Assembly (NCBI GenBank): GCA_030248215.1
Contig: JASANG010001293.1
Span: 1 to 64,000, forward strand
Reading direction: 5' to 3'
DNA from: Enoplolaimus lenunculus
Taxonomy: Eukaryota > Nematoda > Enoplea > Enoplida > Thoracostomopsidae
DNA length: 64,000 bases
The notes under the pieces were generated by a model. That model was not told the origin of the DNA. It saw nothing but the letters and a program-made list of their open reading frames with translations, and did no database searches. The position numbers were made by a program, and so were the translations under genes. Below are positions 47,701 to 57,500 of the stretch, piece after piece (the stretch's first letter is position 1; each line of letters opens with the position of its first letter).

Positions 47701-50700
47701 CGCAAGGCCAATTAAGGTAAATCCGTAGTATAGGCAGGGCCGAACCAGCCACCCTTCATACCCCCATTTGGGGAGGGGCATCCCTAAAGGTGCACCCACT
47801 GTAACCGGTTGAAGCAAAAACCGTTTAAGTTTTAAAATGCGTCTGGCTTCTCGCTCGCTTCGCTCGCGAGTTTCAAGGTCCCACCATGGAATTTGGGGGT
47901 GCCCACGCCCCTGCCTGCTCCGACACTGGGTATAGGCAACCTAAAATGTTTCGACCTCGCCTGCGAAGAAAATAGTTAAAATATGTAAGTAGTTTGAGCG
48001 TCATAAAATTTGGCTATGAGGCTTTATACGACATAAATGTTTCTAAAATACAGCGGCGCCGGAAGCAAATTATGATATGTGGCAAACACAGGAAGGGGGC
48101 AGCTACACCAAAATATAAGACCAAGCGCACGTGCAAGATGGAATTTTGCCAGTGGGGGCGTGTGGGGGCTTATCTCGCCGCATAGCCCAATACAAACACT
48201 CGGCGCCGCATCACTCTGGTTCAGCCCCCCGGTTTAGCCCAACCTACTAGTGGCGAATTCGAAAATTTCTAATGGAGGGTGTACAATATACGTGAGAAAA
48301 TATTGCAAGCGCAAAGAGGGCGAGATGCCAAATGCAATTTCAAGGCACAAATAATGGATGCGCATCCTTATTTACTCAAAGAGGCCTTGCGTGCGAGCAA
48401 CACAACGCAATTTTCGGTGCATGAAAGTAAATCTTTTTTATTCACCGAAATTACAAATCATGTTTCAAACAGTGTCGGATCCAAGATTTCAAAATGGGGG
48501 GCCCAAAATTTCACAGGTAATAAACTAATTTTTTCACCCACACACAAACCACGAACTATTGCCATAAAATTGCTATATAATTTTTATCGAGATGCTGTTG
48601 GGGGGGGGGGGGCCACGACCGGGGTGGCCCCCCATGGATCCGCCATTGGTTTCAAACATAAAATGACGAAGAACAAATTAGCTAAATAAATAAGCTTCAC
48701 AACTTTTTCACCATACTTTAATAACTAAAATGGTTAAATTTAGCGGACGAATGAAAAAATTTTGTATTCGAGCCCAGACTATTGAGGTTGTGTCCGTCAA
48801 TGTTAGAATCCTTGGGTTCAAATCAAACACGCAATGAAAATGAACATGCAAATGTTGGGGCAAGTACCCCGTCTGCCCCGAACTGCTGAATAATCATTGC
48901 TTATTGCTAGTTATTGCATGACTTCAGTTTTCTGTTAAGATGTGTTGTAGGTTTAAAAAGTTTCGGCCCATGTAAAGATCAGGGGTCGAACGTTTACCTG
49001 TGGGACTGCAATTAGACTAATTGTTTTGCTTGGCTTAGGCTTAGGCTTAGGAATATGCTCATTGTTATGCTTATGCTTAGGCTTAGGAATATGCTCATTC
49101 TTATGCTTATGCTTAGGCTTAGATTTGGCTTAGGAATATACTTATAACACTGTTCCGCGCTTGTTCTTTACATTGGTCAAAGTTTCGATAAACTGCAAAA
49201 TCGTTTGCGTTATTTTTAATGCAAAATGTTTAAATAACAGTAGCTTTTTTGAATAAGAAATATGGCTTTTGTTCTACTTTGTTTCAGGTAAACCTTGTAT
49301 GGCCGGTGATATTCTTGCTAGGATGTTTATTTTTGGTGATATTTCCGTGGTTCGCATCGCCTAAAGACACAGGTAAAATCATGTTAATTGCATAAGAGTT
49401 TGCGCTCAAATGTTGTTTAGTTCCTGGCTTAAAAAGCTCGCAAAATCTAATTTAAGCAATACCACATTACAGATGTTAAAACTGTGTCAAAAGTAGGTAG
49501 TAATTTCAGTATAATGTATTTACTTTGGGTGTCAAATTAGTAATTTATAAATGAGTTTGCAGTTTTTTGCAAGAAAAACTGGTTCAAACCAATTGTTAGT
49601 TTGTGTTTTTTTGCAGTAATAAATAGTTTTTAAGTTTTATTTCTTCTATTTTTGTAATGCCAACTAACTGTTGCCGTTAAGTATCTGACCTTCCTATTTT
49701 GAATCGTGTTGCTTTCGTCGGTTGTTGCAAGTAACTCGCACGGTACCGTTCGGCGCCTTCCGTCGCCCGTGCGGCGCCGTCCGTCACCCACGCGGCGCCG
49801 TCCGTCACCCACGCGGTACCGTCCGTCACCTACGCGGTGCCATCCGTCACCCACGCGGTGCCGTCCGTCACCCACGCGGTGCCGTCCGTCACCTTCGCGG
49901 AGCCGTCCGTCACCGTGCGGCGCTGTGCATCACCGCGCGGTATCATACACAAATAACTCACGTACGATAACGTATGGTGACGGACGGTAACTGACAGCGC
50001 CGCACGGGTGACGGACGCTGACGGCCGGCGCCGATCGGCTGACGCACGGTAACTGACGCGCCGTACGGGTGACGCACGGTGACGGACTGTGCCAGACGTC
50101 AAGTATAGCGCAACCCTAAGTCAAACATTGGTTAAATTTTGAATTTGTTTCATTGCTTTAGCGATTGGAATGTCGATCATGTTCACAGGCGTTCCTGCGT
50201 ATCTGCTTGGCGTTCAATTTAAAAATCGCTGGCCGAAATGCATGGACCGAGCAATGGGTTAGTGAGATCCTATTAAAAGAAGTAGTCCATGATAATATAG
50301 GGTGCCTGCCCTTTGAACGACACTGAGACCGGGGACATAAAGACTGTTAGACTGAGGTTTAGGATTAGGCTTGTTTCGGCTTACGCTATGGCTTAATAGG
50401 CTTAGTGTTAGGCTCAGGTTTACAATTAAACTGAATGAGTAGGCCCTTGTAATTAACATCAGACAGAGAAATGGCATGCAGCGTATAAATATAAGCAGGG
50501 CAAGACAAATTTAAACCAATAACCGAGATCCCGAGATAGACACAGTCAGATCCGTTTAGCATAGAAAGAGAAAAATATGCAAACACTCAGAGCGTAAAAT
50601 TGAAAACTGAAACAGCCCTATTTGTTTATCTCTTGTCTCAGGAAAATCAACCCTAAAGAGACAAACTGCGTGTAAGAACTCTGTTTTCCGCTGACAGGGT

Positions 50701-51055
50701 CTGCTTAAACTAACCTGTTCCAAAACCTATCCCTAAGCTTGAACTTGAGCCCGAGCTTAAACCTAAGTCAATAGGAGACGAAATAGCAAAACAGCTGTTA
50801 TTTGACCGATATGATAAAGGAAGTCAACAGTTTAACGATTGTATAGTAGTTTTAAAATTTGGGAGTGTTCAAAAATCTTTAAAAATAAAGACTTTGTTAG
50901 CTGCAGTGCTTAAATAAGCTTCTACTATTATTTACAAATTTAAGTTCAGAAGCGATTTCATTCGAGATGGATGTATTTGTATTTTAGACACAATCACATT
51001 GCTGACTCAAAAAGTGCTGATGGTAGTGCCACAAGCTGAATCGAAAGATGTTTAA
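38760..51055 (+). CDS. SLC7A5/A8-like: L-type amino-acid transporter light chain (SLC7 LAT1/LAT2-like), 13 exons, 515 aa, complete
   Basis: Twelve-pass APC-superfamily exchanger of large neutral amino acids at the plasma membrane, disulfide-linked to a 4F2hc/SLC3A2-type heavy chain in known relatives. Exons: 38760-39003, 40257-40446, 41259-41374, 42130-42255, 42927-43026, 43826-43870, 44690-44813, 45679-45782, 46766-46862, 47564-47716, 49288-49372, 50162-50257, 50988-51055. Every border is GT..AG, all phases fit, and the 1548-nt total gives 515 aa (human LAT1 is 507). Diagnostic pieces: GSIIGSGIF (65-73, TM1), CYAELGT, FFPYC with Cys168 matching the heavy-chain cysteine of LAT1 (Cys164), [29 protein letters not shown] and a C-terminal QKVLMVVPQ like LAT1 QKLMQVVPQ. 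The substrate-site GLFAYGGW of LAT1 reads GLFAYNGW here. All larger introns hold MITEs or other repeats. y+LAT, xCT and b0,+AT subfamilies fit less well. Confidence 0.95.
39655..39981. mobile_element. CAAGAGTG MITE copy in SLC7 intron 1
   Basis: AGTGGATGATCCCTC..GATTATCCACTCTTGG with two inverted GCGTTGC..GGGGG blocks. Confidence 0.65.
40018..40191 (-). mobile_element. GGCC-TTAGGC MITE, subtype A, in SLC7 intron 1
   Basis: Octamers AGAACCAT at 40010-40017 and 40192-40199 are identical. The right end CTATACATGGGCC is intact; the left end is TGCCCATG. Confidence 0.85.
40460..40709 (+). mobile_element. GGCC-TTAGGC MITE, subtype A, in SLC7 intron 2
   Basis: Begins 14 bases after exon 2. Octamers GTTAAACT and GTTAAGCT (7 of 8) flank GGCCGATG..CATGGCCC. 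The interior has two long TTAGGC runs. Confidence 0.8.
40905..41070. mobile_element. GTAGCCAGCTCACC-type hAT-like MITE, in SLC7 intron 2
   Basis: TCCGTAGCCAGCTCACATTGC..GTAGCTACGGGCCC with G-rich interior and the phrase ACAAGGGTTTTC. Possible octamers ACTTATCA/ACTTATCT lie just outside. Related copies or fragments: 20332-20600 (two tandem pieces), 20870-21015, 21690-21850, 31857-32005, 35220-35360, 46630-46705. Confidence 0.65.
41430..41829 (-). mobile_element. GGCC-TTAGGC MITE, subtype B, expanded 42-bp array, in SLC7 intron 3
   Basis: Perfect octamers AGAATCAT (41422-41429 and 41830-41837). The inside holds six to seven tandem 42-bp units, each of three CCTAAG hexamers plus TCGTAAGAATGAG. 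The array creates spurious Leu/Ser-rich open frames on both strands. Confidence 0.85.
42523..42671 (+). mobile_element. GGCC-TTAGGC MITE, subtype C, in SLC7 intron 4
   Basis: Ends GGTTCATG and CATTGGTC. Octamers ATCTGCTC and AGCTGCTC match at 7 of 8. The hexamer interior is nearly gone. Confidence 0.7.
43107..43279 (-). mobile_element. GGCC-TTAGGC MITE, subtype C, truncated, in SLC7 intron 5
   Basis: Left end GACCAATGTTACTTTAAGG and the internal blocks are present up to CCAGAAACCTGG. The right tip is lost. Confidence 0.65.
43535..43820. mobile_element. CAAGAGTG MITE copy ending at the exon 6 acceptor
   Basis: The right end (GTTGCACACTCTTGTTG.., CCACACTTGG) lies 5 bases before the acceptor AG of SLC7 exon 6 (43826). 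The left end is decayed. Confidence 0.6.
44049..44585 (+). repeat. GCCCGTATT..CTCAAAT TIR element plus 165-bp tandem copies of its end, in SLC7 intron 6
   Basis: Element 44049-44270 has inverted ends GCCCATATTCTCAAATG and CATTTGAGAATACGGGC. It is followed by two more copies of a roughly 165-bp unit that begins in GGTGATAGATGCTACTCAC and includes outside flank. A related element, opposite orientation, is at 19463-19678. Confidence 0.75.
44901..45411. mobile_element. CACTG foldback MITE split by a TTAA element, in SLC7 intron 7
   Basis: Tips CACTGGAAGAAATGG and TTTTTTGCCGTG with TA on both sides. The centre (GAGTTAAATTCG) is interrupted at TTAA by the element at 44973-45277. Confidence 0.8.
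44973..45277 (-). mobile_element. TTAA/CCC-ended MITE carrying a tRNA-like module, copy 1
   Basis: Inverted ends CCCTTTCTCACATG and CATTGTGAGAAGGGG-like, with TTAA on both sides (44969-44972, 45278-45281). On the minus strand it holds a tRNA-like block (AGCTGAGTGGTGATGG; GGAGTTCGAATCC). The A-box part is duplicated as a roughly 45-bp tandem. Confidence 0.8.
45823..46228. mobile_element. GGCTG..CAGCC MITE, 3-bp target, in SLC7 intron 8
   Basis: Ends GGCTGCGTTTCTGAAA and TTTCAGAAACCCAGCC with AAT on both sides. Subterminal TTAAGTATTTACTTAAG repeats. A 40-bp segment (TTTATATTGAGGARSGACC) is tandemly doubled at 45980-46062. The 3-bp duplication suggests a PIF/Harbinger-type origin, which is inference. 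Confidence 0.7.
46930..47118 (+). mobile_element. GGCC-TTAGGC MITE, subtype C, in SLC7 intron 9
   Basis: Ends GGCTCATG and CATTGGCC with TTTTGCAACG and TTAGGC runs. The flanking octamers no longer match. Confidence 0.7.
47735..47928. mobile_element. hAT-like MITE, 194 bp, in SLC7 intron 10
   Basis: CAGGGCCGAACCAGCC..CTGCTCCGACACTG; octamers AGTATAGG and GGTATAGG (7 of 8). It lies 18 bases after exon 10. Confidence 0.8.
48470..48648. mobile_element. hAT-like MITE, 179 bp, perfect target duplication, in SLC7 intron 10
   Basis: CAGTGTCGGATCC..GGATCCGCCATTG with octamers GTTTCAAA on both sides. It contains a 12-base G run. Confidence 0.85.
48965..49178 (+). mobile_element. GGCC-TTAGGC MITE, subtype B, perfect target duplication, in SLC7 intron 10
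   Basis: Octamers AAAGTTTC on both sides; ends GGCCCATGTAAAGATC and TCTTTACATTGGTC. Confidence 0.85.
49745..50100 (+). repeat. 21-bp GC-rich minisatellite in SLC7 intron 11
   Basis: About nine units of GTCCGTCACCCACGCGGTGCC (49745-49925), then an inverted, looser set (GACGGACG, GTGACGCACGG) at 49975-50100. Strikingly GC-rich beside AT-rich intron sequence. The two halves could fold back on each other. Confidence 0.85.
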
Positions 51056-51090
51056 GAATTTAATCTGAATATATTTACGTAGGAGTTTCG

Positions 51091-51096
51091 AATAAA
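51091..51096 (+). promoter_or_regulatory. Candidate polyadenylation signal of the SLC7-like gene
   Basis: AATAAA lies 36 bases after the TAA stop of the transporter, in a T-rich context. Cleavage position is not determined. Confidence 0.5.
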
Positions 51097-51188
51097 TGTT
51101 TCGTCAACCATTGTACAGTCGATAGGCCCTTGATTTCATTAGAGAAAGTCTTAAATTTAACCCTACAGTGGCAAGATCTAGCACTGTA

Positions 51189-51621
51189 CTGTAGTGTCCC
51201 AAATAAGAGGGGGGTAATAAGAGGGGGTCCCTATTCTGAGTCCCAATCAATACCAGTCAGTATCCCTAATAAGAGTCCGTATACGAATAGAGTCCCTAAA
51301 CCCTAATTAGGGTGTATAAATGTTAATTATTCCTAATTGTAGCGCATAAATGACTCCAGGACCAAATAAAGTTAAGTTTGAAACTTTAAGGCGTACTTAA
51401 ATTTTGAAAGTACATTCATAATTATAACCTTGCATTGTCGCTCAAGCTATTGACACAAGACAAAAAACGTTTATTTCAACGGATAGTTGCAATACATATA
51501 TCAGTAACGAAGAGTAGCGCAGGGCGGGTCAAAAATAAGTAACAGTCCGTAACCGAATAATAGGGGGTGCCCTCTGGAGAGGCGAAATAAATATCAGTCC
51601 CCTCTTATTAGGTTACTACAG
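51189..51621. mobile_element. CTGTA..TACAG MITE with AATAAGAGGGGG ends, TA target
   Basis: CTGTAGTGTCCCAAATAAGAG..CTCTTATTAGGTTACTACAG flanked by TA; interior of repeated AATAAGAGTCCGTA phrases. It lies about 95 bp past the poly(A) signal of the SLC7 gene. Confidence 0.75.
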
Positions 51622-52015
51622 TATTTGTTGTTTCTGAGATGCGATTTTAAATAATATACATTGCAAAAAAATGGTGAGTCAAATTGACTCTCTCCGAAAT
51701 AGGCTTTTCCGAACTACACAAACTGAGTCAAAATTAGAACAGGCATATACCACTCGCTGCACGATTTTTTGCGGTCACGATTCGAGTTGATCAACGCTGT
51801 GCGAACTGGTAAACGTGACTTAACCAACAAACTAAAAACACTAAGTGTCCTGTTGTTGCGGTAAAAGTTGGGCAGTTTTTGTTGCTGTTTCAGCTGCACA
51901 AACCACGACTTATTCTGTTATTTTGACACCAACAATTGAGCTAATTGTTTACGTATAGGTGATAATGTTTGACGCTTACTTATTTTCCGGTTGAAAACTT
52001 TGAAAACAACGTCGT

Positions 52016-52226
52016 CTATATTTGCAAAGTTCCATTTTCTACTTGTTCGTCGAACAAAATTGTAAGACTCTGCAGCTTTTTTGCAGTTTGATAGCAATTC
52101 ATTTTCGTGGTGTTTTCAAAATTTTTCATGCTTGTTTTATAAATATTTTCTCTGTCGTGTGACACCTGTTCAAAACACAACTGAATCAATTTCATGAGCA
52201 ATTTGTTTTGTAGTGTTTTGCAAGCT
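52016..52226 (-). CDS. Weak candidate terminal exon or degraded coding insert
   Basis: An open stretch with protein-like composition (ENIYKTSMKNFENTTKMNCYQ, then LQSLTILFDEQ) ending at a stop. After an AG at 52227-52228 its frame fits the phase of exon 54518-54615, so it could be the last exon of the EGF/ShKT gene. Against this, its 5' end lies inside one arm of a large palindrome, and further protein-like stretches in other frames follow down to about 51714, all within a sequence that interrupts a MITE. Family unknown. Confidence 0.2.
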
Positions 52227-52511
52227 CTGCGCTGCAAAACCTGGTGAGTCAAATTGACTATCACCGAAATAGGATCTACAGGACTGCACAAATTGAGTCA
52301 ATTTCGACTCTGCCAGAGGCAAGCGTGCCACTCAGTGAGTCAAATTGGACTCTGGTGGAGTCGAATTTGACTCACTGAGTGGCACGCTTGCCTCTGGCAG
52401 AGTCGAAATTGACTCAATTTGTGCAGTCCTGTAGATCCTATTTCGGTGATAGTCAATTTGACTCACCAGGTTTTGCAGCGCAGAGCTTGCAAAACACTAC
52501 AAAACAAATTG
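52199..52511. repeat. 313-bp palindrome with identical 146-bp arms
   Basis: Each arm runs from CAATTTGTTTTGTAGTG through a CACTG-MITE half to the centre near 52355. By eye the arms are identical, and they include about 35 bp outside the MITE tip. Confidence 0.85.
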
Positions 52512-52647
52512 ACTGGTGGAGTCGAATTTGACTCAGTTTTGTAGTCCAGTAGAGCCTAAAATTTGACTCAGTTTTGTAGTCTAGTAGAGCCTATTTCGGA
52601 GAGAGTCAAATTAACTCGCTATTTTTTTCTAGTGTATATCTATCTAT

Positions 52648-52831
52648 GACCAATGTATGAAACAGGGCGGAACAGTTGTAAAAGCATGTTTTTAAGTTTA
52701 ATCCCAAGCCTAAGCATAAGAATGAGCTTATACCTAAGCCTAAGCCTAAAAAAATTAGTTGAAAGATTAAGTAAGGCTACTGGATTACAGCTCCACAGGA
52801 AAACGTTCCGCCCCTGATCTTTACATGGACC
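52648..52831 (-). mobile_element. GGCC-TTAGGC MITE, subtype B
   Basis: Ends GACCAATG and CATGGACC. Octamers CTATCTAT and TTATCTTT match at 6 of 8. It lies just right of a broken CACTG foldback MITE. Confidence 0.7.
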
Positions 52832-53072
52832 TTATCTTTTAACAGTATTTGTATTCAGTATCTAGCTCATATTTAGCTCACTGTACTTTAATTTTGGAAT
52901 AAAATTTAAACAAAGTAGAATCCCTTTCAGGAATTAGATACAAATTAGCATAACAATTCGTTTAATACAACGGTAATTATTTCTCCGGCCGTAGGCCGCT
53001 ATCAAACATAGACAAACCGTATATCTAGCACATACATACAACTTTCTCAAACCAGCAGTCGCTTGCAACCTT

Positions 53073-53303
53073 CACTGTAAATTCCAGCGAGTTAATTTTA
53101 CCTTAGAATGAGTTGAATCCACACAGAAGTCTGAGCTCTGAATTAGGTCTTTCATAACTCAAAATTCTGAATTGATTGAACTGATTCTGAGTTAATTAAT
53201 TACTCACCGTGAATTAAATCAGCTCAGAGCGAGTTTATATTTACTAACTGAAAAATAACTAATTCTCTCAGAGTTAATTATCAACTCATTGGAATTTACA
53301 ATG
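53073..53303. mobile_element. CACTGTAAATTT MITE
   Basis: CACTGTAAATTCCAGCGAG..CATTGGAATTTACAATG with the same AACTCA/GAGTT modules. Confidence 0.75.
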
Positions 53304-53750
53304 TTCCTTATTCCATAGCGTTTCAGCAAGGACTAGAACTCTAAACTAGTACCGCTGAAGTCTGTGCGTCGATATCTCTTCGGCAGATTAGTTTTCAGTC
53401 CAATCCTACGCGACATTCGCCCAACTGTTGATTAAAGCTGAAAATTTTCAGCTAGTTTCTGCGCAATGGGTTGTTTAACATTTAATACTCGTTCACGTGA
53501 ATTTCGTTAAAAATAGTTTGATTTCTAGTTTGGTACACAATTACTACAGTCTTATCTGAAGCGAAAGAAATGTAAACGACAATGAATAACGCAAAGTTTA
53601 AGTTTAACCTTTGCTAAAATCACACCCTGGTGGACAAATAGGAAATTTATTTCACACGAAAGAAACTTTGATGTGGTGAAAACTCACAAAAACGTTAATT
53701 GAAAATGAGTGGCTGTAATAGCGAGATACGCGGAAAGATACCGCCGATGT

Positions 53751-53939
53751 ATTGAACAGGGCCGGAACAGTAATATAAGCATATTCCTAAGTCTAAGCCT
53801 AAGCGTAAGGATGAACGGATTGCTACGCCTAAACCTGAATCCAAGCTCTAAGCCTAAGCAAAAAGATTAGACTAAAGCGTAAACCGACTACATTACAGCC
53901 ACGCCGGAAAATGATCCGCCCCTGTTTTATACATAGGCC
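53751..53939 (-). mobile_element. GGCC-TTAGGC MITE, subtype A
   Basis: Contains GGGCCGGAACAG near the left end and CCCTGTTTTATACATAGGCC at the right, with degenerate CCTAAG hexamers between. Confidence 0.65.
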
Positions 53940-54094
53940 AAAAATTTGATGCCACGTTTACTCTGATTCGACCAACAGCTTATTCGGCCAACTAGTTGGC
54001 TTTCTGCAGTGTTTGAGGAAGGTATACGCAAATGCCTGATGAGCTAGCAAAAAATATTTACAGTCCTAAATCCAGCAGATAATTTACAAACCTA

Positions 54095-54513
54095 ATCCCA
54101 TGTAAAGATAAGGTGCGAAACGTTTTTCCGTGGGACAGCAATAGACTAAGCTTAACCTTTTCTCACATGAATATTTGCAATTTCACATGAGATGTAATTT
54201 CAAGGTGAGATTCGAACCCCAGTCTCACGGATGGGAGGCTTTTACGATGACCACTGAGCTACAGGAGCTTGACGCTCGAGCCCGAGGGGGCTCTCACATC
54301 TTGTGGAGATTTAACACTGCGCATATAAGTTATAACTGTTACACAGTACTCACAGTGTGTGTATTGCTCGTTTATTATTGTATTTAGTTGCTCAAAGTAT
54401 ACTCTATGAGTGAAAGGGTTAAGCTTTAGACTAATTTTTTGGCTTGGCTTAAGCTTAGGCTTAGGCTTAGACTTAGGAATATGACTGTTCTGACCCTGTT
54501 TTTTACATTGGCC
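54095..54513 (+). mobile_element. GGCC-TTAGGC MITE, subtype B, carrying a nested TTAA element
   Basis: Octamers CAAACCTA and CAACCCTG match at 6 of 8. The element is split at its AGCTTAAGCT motif by the element at 54156-54418. Its right end touches the donor of an exon of the minus-strand EGF/ShKT gene. Confidence 0.75.
54156..54418 (-). mobile_element. TTAA/CCC-ended MITE with tRNA-like module, copy 2
   Basis: TTAA at 54152-54155 and 54419-54422. The tRNA-like block on the minus strand reads AGCTCAGTGGTCATCG and GGTTCGAATCTCACC-like. Nested in the GGCC MITE at 54095-54513. Confidence 0.8.
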
Positions 54514-54517
54514 CAAC

Positions 54518-57500
54518 CCTGCAAAAGTAATTTTTTGACTTGTTTCATCGGAAATTTCGGGAGTTGCATGTATCTTTACTACCTCCTTCAAAAATTTAAT
54601 TAATGTCAAATTCGACTGTTGACCGAAAGGTGCGAACCGAATGAAAGTACGCGGTGTTGTCAATGAAAGCCATGTATGTTTTATTCAAAATTTAGAAATC
54701 TTAATTTAACTAATAAATGTTGAAAAAACGTTATTTCTACGGAAAATATGTAATAATTTTCGTTTTTACTTCAATCAGTATTCAGTTAAATCCGTTGTCT
54801 GATGAACAATTAGAATTCGCGGACTTTTGTATAAGTCAGTGAGTATTTTCGACGCTGGTTGTCTTTGATTTCTTCAGTATGAATCGTGATATAATTAAAG
54901 TTTACTTGCAATGTCCTGTTCGCCTAAAAGCTAAATAATTGCTTTAAAAATATTGATCATGGGACAAATTTCAGAAAACAACATCCTCTGACGTCCAAAT
55001 TTTGGACCAATGCAAAATACAGGGGCGGAACAGTGTTATAACCATATTCCTAAGCCTAAGCATAAGCCTAAGCCTAAGCCTAAGCGTAATGAGCGTATTT
55101 CTAAGCGTAATCCTACGCCTCAGCCTAAGCCAGGCAAAAAATTAGTCTAAACCTTAAGCTTACTCTATTTTAGTCCCACAGAAAAACGTTCCGCCTCTTA
55201 TCTTTACATGGGCTAAAGTTTGATACGTTCTGGTTTGAGCGAGTCTTTTAGTTTGGTTTCGCCAAAACGTAAAATACTAGATTGTATACAACAATATATA
55301 GTACCAGTGTGTGAATGGGTAGGTGCTAAAAGTAACCGAAACGGAATCGAATAGTGATCAAAATAACTTCAGCGGAAACGGAAAACGAACTGTGTAGTAT
55401 AAAAGTTTCAAAAATGATTTATGTTTCTGTATTACAAGTGTGGCGTGCAAATGCTCATCGGGTTCTTCTTTAAATTAATTAAGAAATGGCAGATTCACCC
55501 AGATGATGAAATATTTTGGACATATTTCGTCATTATTATTATTATTACTATTATTATTATTATTATTATTATTTCAAATAAACCCGTACAGGATATAGAA
55601 TGAAAACATGCTGAGATTTATTTATACGTAGTTAATGACTAAATTATCAACATAAAAATGAAAGATTTTTCGGTATTTCTATAATGACAGCAGAAATCAT
55701 AACGGGCACCGATTTTTACGAAAACCTACATACAGTTACGTAATCTATTAGTACGTAACCTGCATACTTCACTGATGGATAAGTTATACATGTGACGAGA
55801 ACCAAAAATCAAGCATGGGTACCCCGCAAGAAGCCTTGGCTACAGGTGGTCATTACGCAACTGGATCCATGTATAGAACATGACAGTTACAGTGGCATAA
55901 GCATATTCCTAAGCCTAAGGATGAGTCTATTCCTAAGCCTAAGCCTAAACCTAAGCAAAAAATGTTCGTCTAATGCGTAACATGACGCTATTAAATCCCT
56001 GCAGCAAAACGTTCCATCTCAGTTCAATACATGGATCCGCAACTATAACAACAAATCAATACCGGAAATGTCGTTTTAAAGAGATTAAGGTTTAGATTGT
56101 TTAATATTTTTACCTGGGTTGGAAATGACGATTTCATATCAATTCCGTCGGCGTCTTCAGTCAATGACTGTACTTGTTTTAGTTTTCGAATCCTAGCATA
56201 AAAGTAGGTCTCAGGGGAAATAGAAAATATTCATGTGAGAAAGGGTTAAGGTTTAGATTGTTTACTATTTTACCTGGGTTGGAAATGACGATTTCATGTC
56301 AATTCCGTCGGCGTCTTCAGTCAATGACTGTACTTGTTTTAGTTTCAGTTTGTACGTTTGTTTGTCAGGCATAACAACACCATCTTCCCATAAAACGGCA
56401 CCTAGAAATATAACAAAAATTTCGCAGCTCTAATAAATAATCAGTTTTCAATAACAAAACCTTACGTTAAAGTATGATTTTGTTTTATATGGCGCATTCT
56501 GGCAAAACTTACACAGTTGTAACTTTGGTTTAAAACAAAACTTCATTTCAACCCTTTTTACATGAATATTTAGTTGGTACGAATTAACTTCAAACCAAGA
56601 TTTGAATGGCAACATCTCGGATGGAAGGCGTTTATTATGATCAAATGCTGGAAGCTTGGCGCTGGAACCCAACGGAGCTCTTATCTCTCGGTGGAGATTT
56701 TGCAAACCGCAAACGTGTAGTAATTGTTAAACACTGCGCGTTGTGTATTAATTCATAAATGCAGATTGGTTCAGGTGCTCACATTCTACTCCATGTGAGA
56801 TGGGGTTAAATATGACGCGTAGCATTCGAAGTCCATGCTGTATTAGTCAAACCATCTGCATCCCTGTTGAAGTTGACCAAAAATTCCTTGTACGGTAAAG
56901 ATTTGATCGGTATTTTCGAAAACATGTCACGTTAAAGACCAATATGGTGTTACTAGTAGCAATCGTGTTGGCGAATTAGCCCCTTTTGCACGCACCGACT
57001 CCAAGGACATGGACATTATGAACAAAACCGGTACATAACCCTCTCCCGTAAAAAAATTCGGACAATGTTACTTTTAGGGGCGTAACAGTAGATTAAGCGC
57101 ACTTTTAAGCCTAAGCTAAGCGTTGCAAAATTTTGTTCTTAAGCTTAAACCTAAAACTAAGCAAAAAATGTAATCTACAATCAAAATTTTACTCTTTTAC
57201 AGACACATCAGAAACCTGGACGCTCCTCAAAATACCATTGGCCAAAAATTCTGCGCAAGCAGATGAATGCAACCTAATCGCAATATCGCGAAAATAAACC
57301 TAGAAAGGTTTGAAAAAAATACTTTAAAAACAACCCTCTTGCATTTGAGCCTATCGCCAGATAGGGCTCAGCGAGCTCTGCCCAACCGGCTAGAAAAATG
57401 TTACCCCCACATATAATTTTCAACTTCGCTTGTAACGAAATCCTCTGTATGTCCTTCGTAAAAATTGTCAGTCCGTTTCTATCAAAGTGAGCTGGCTACG

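Larger units (their letters stand above)
51661..52635. mobile_element. CACTG foldback MITE, broken and rearranged
   Basis: The left module is at 51661-51735 and the right modules, partly duplicated, at 52513-52635. Between them lie about 490 bp of unrelated protein-like sequence and a 313-bp palindrome. Confidence 0.6.
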
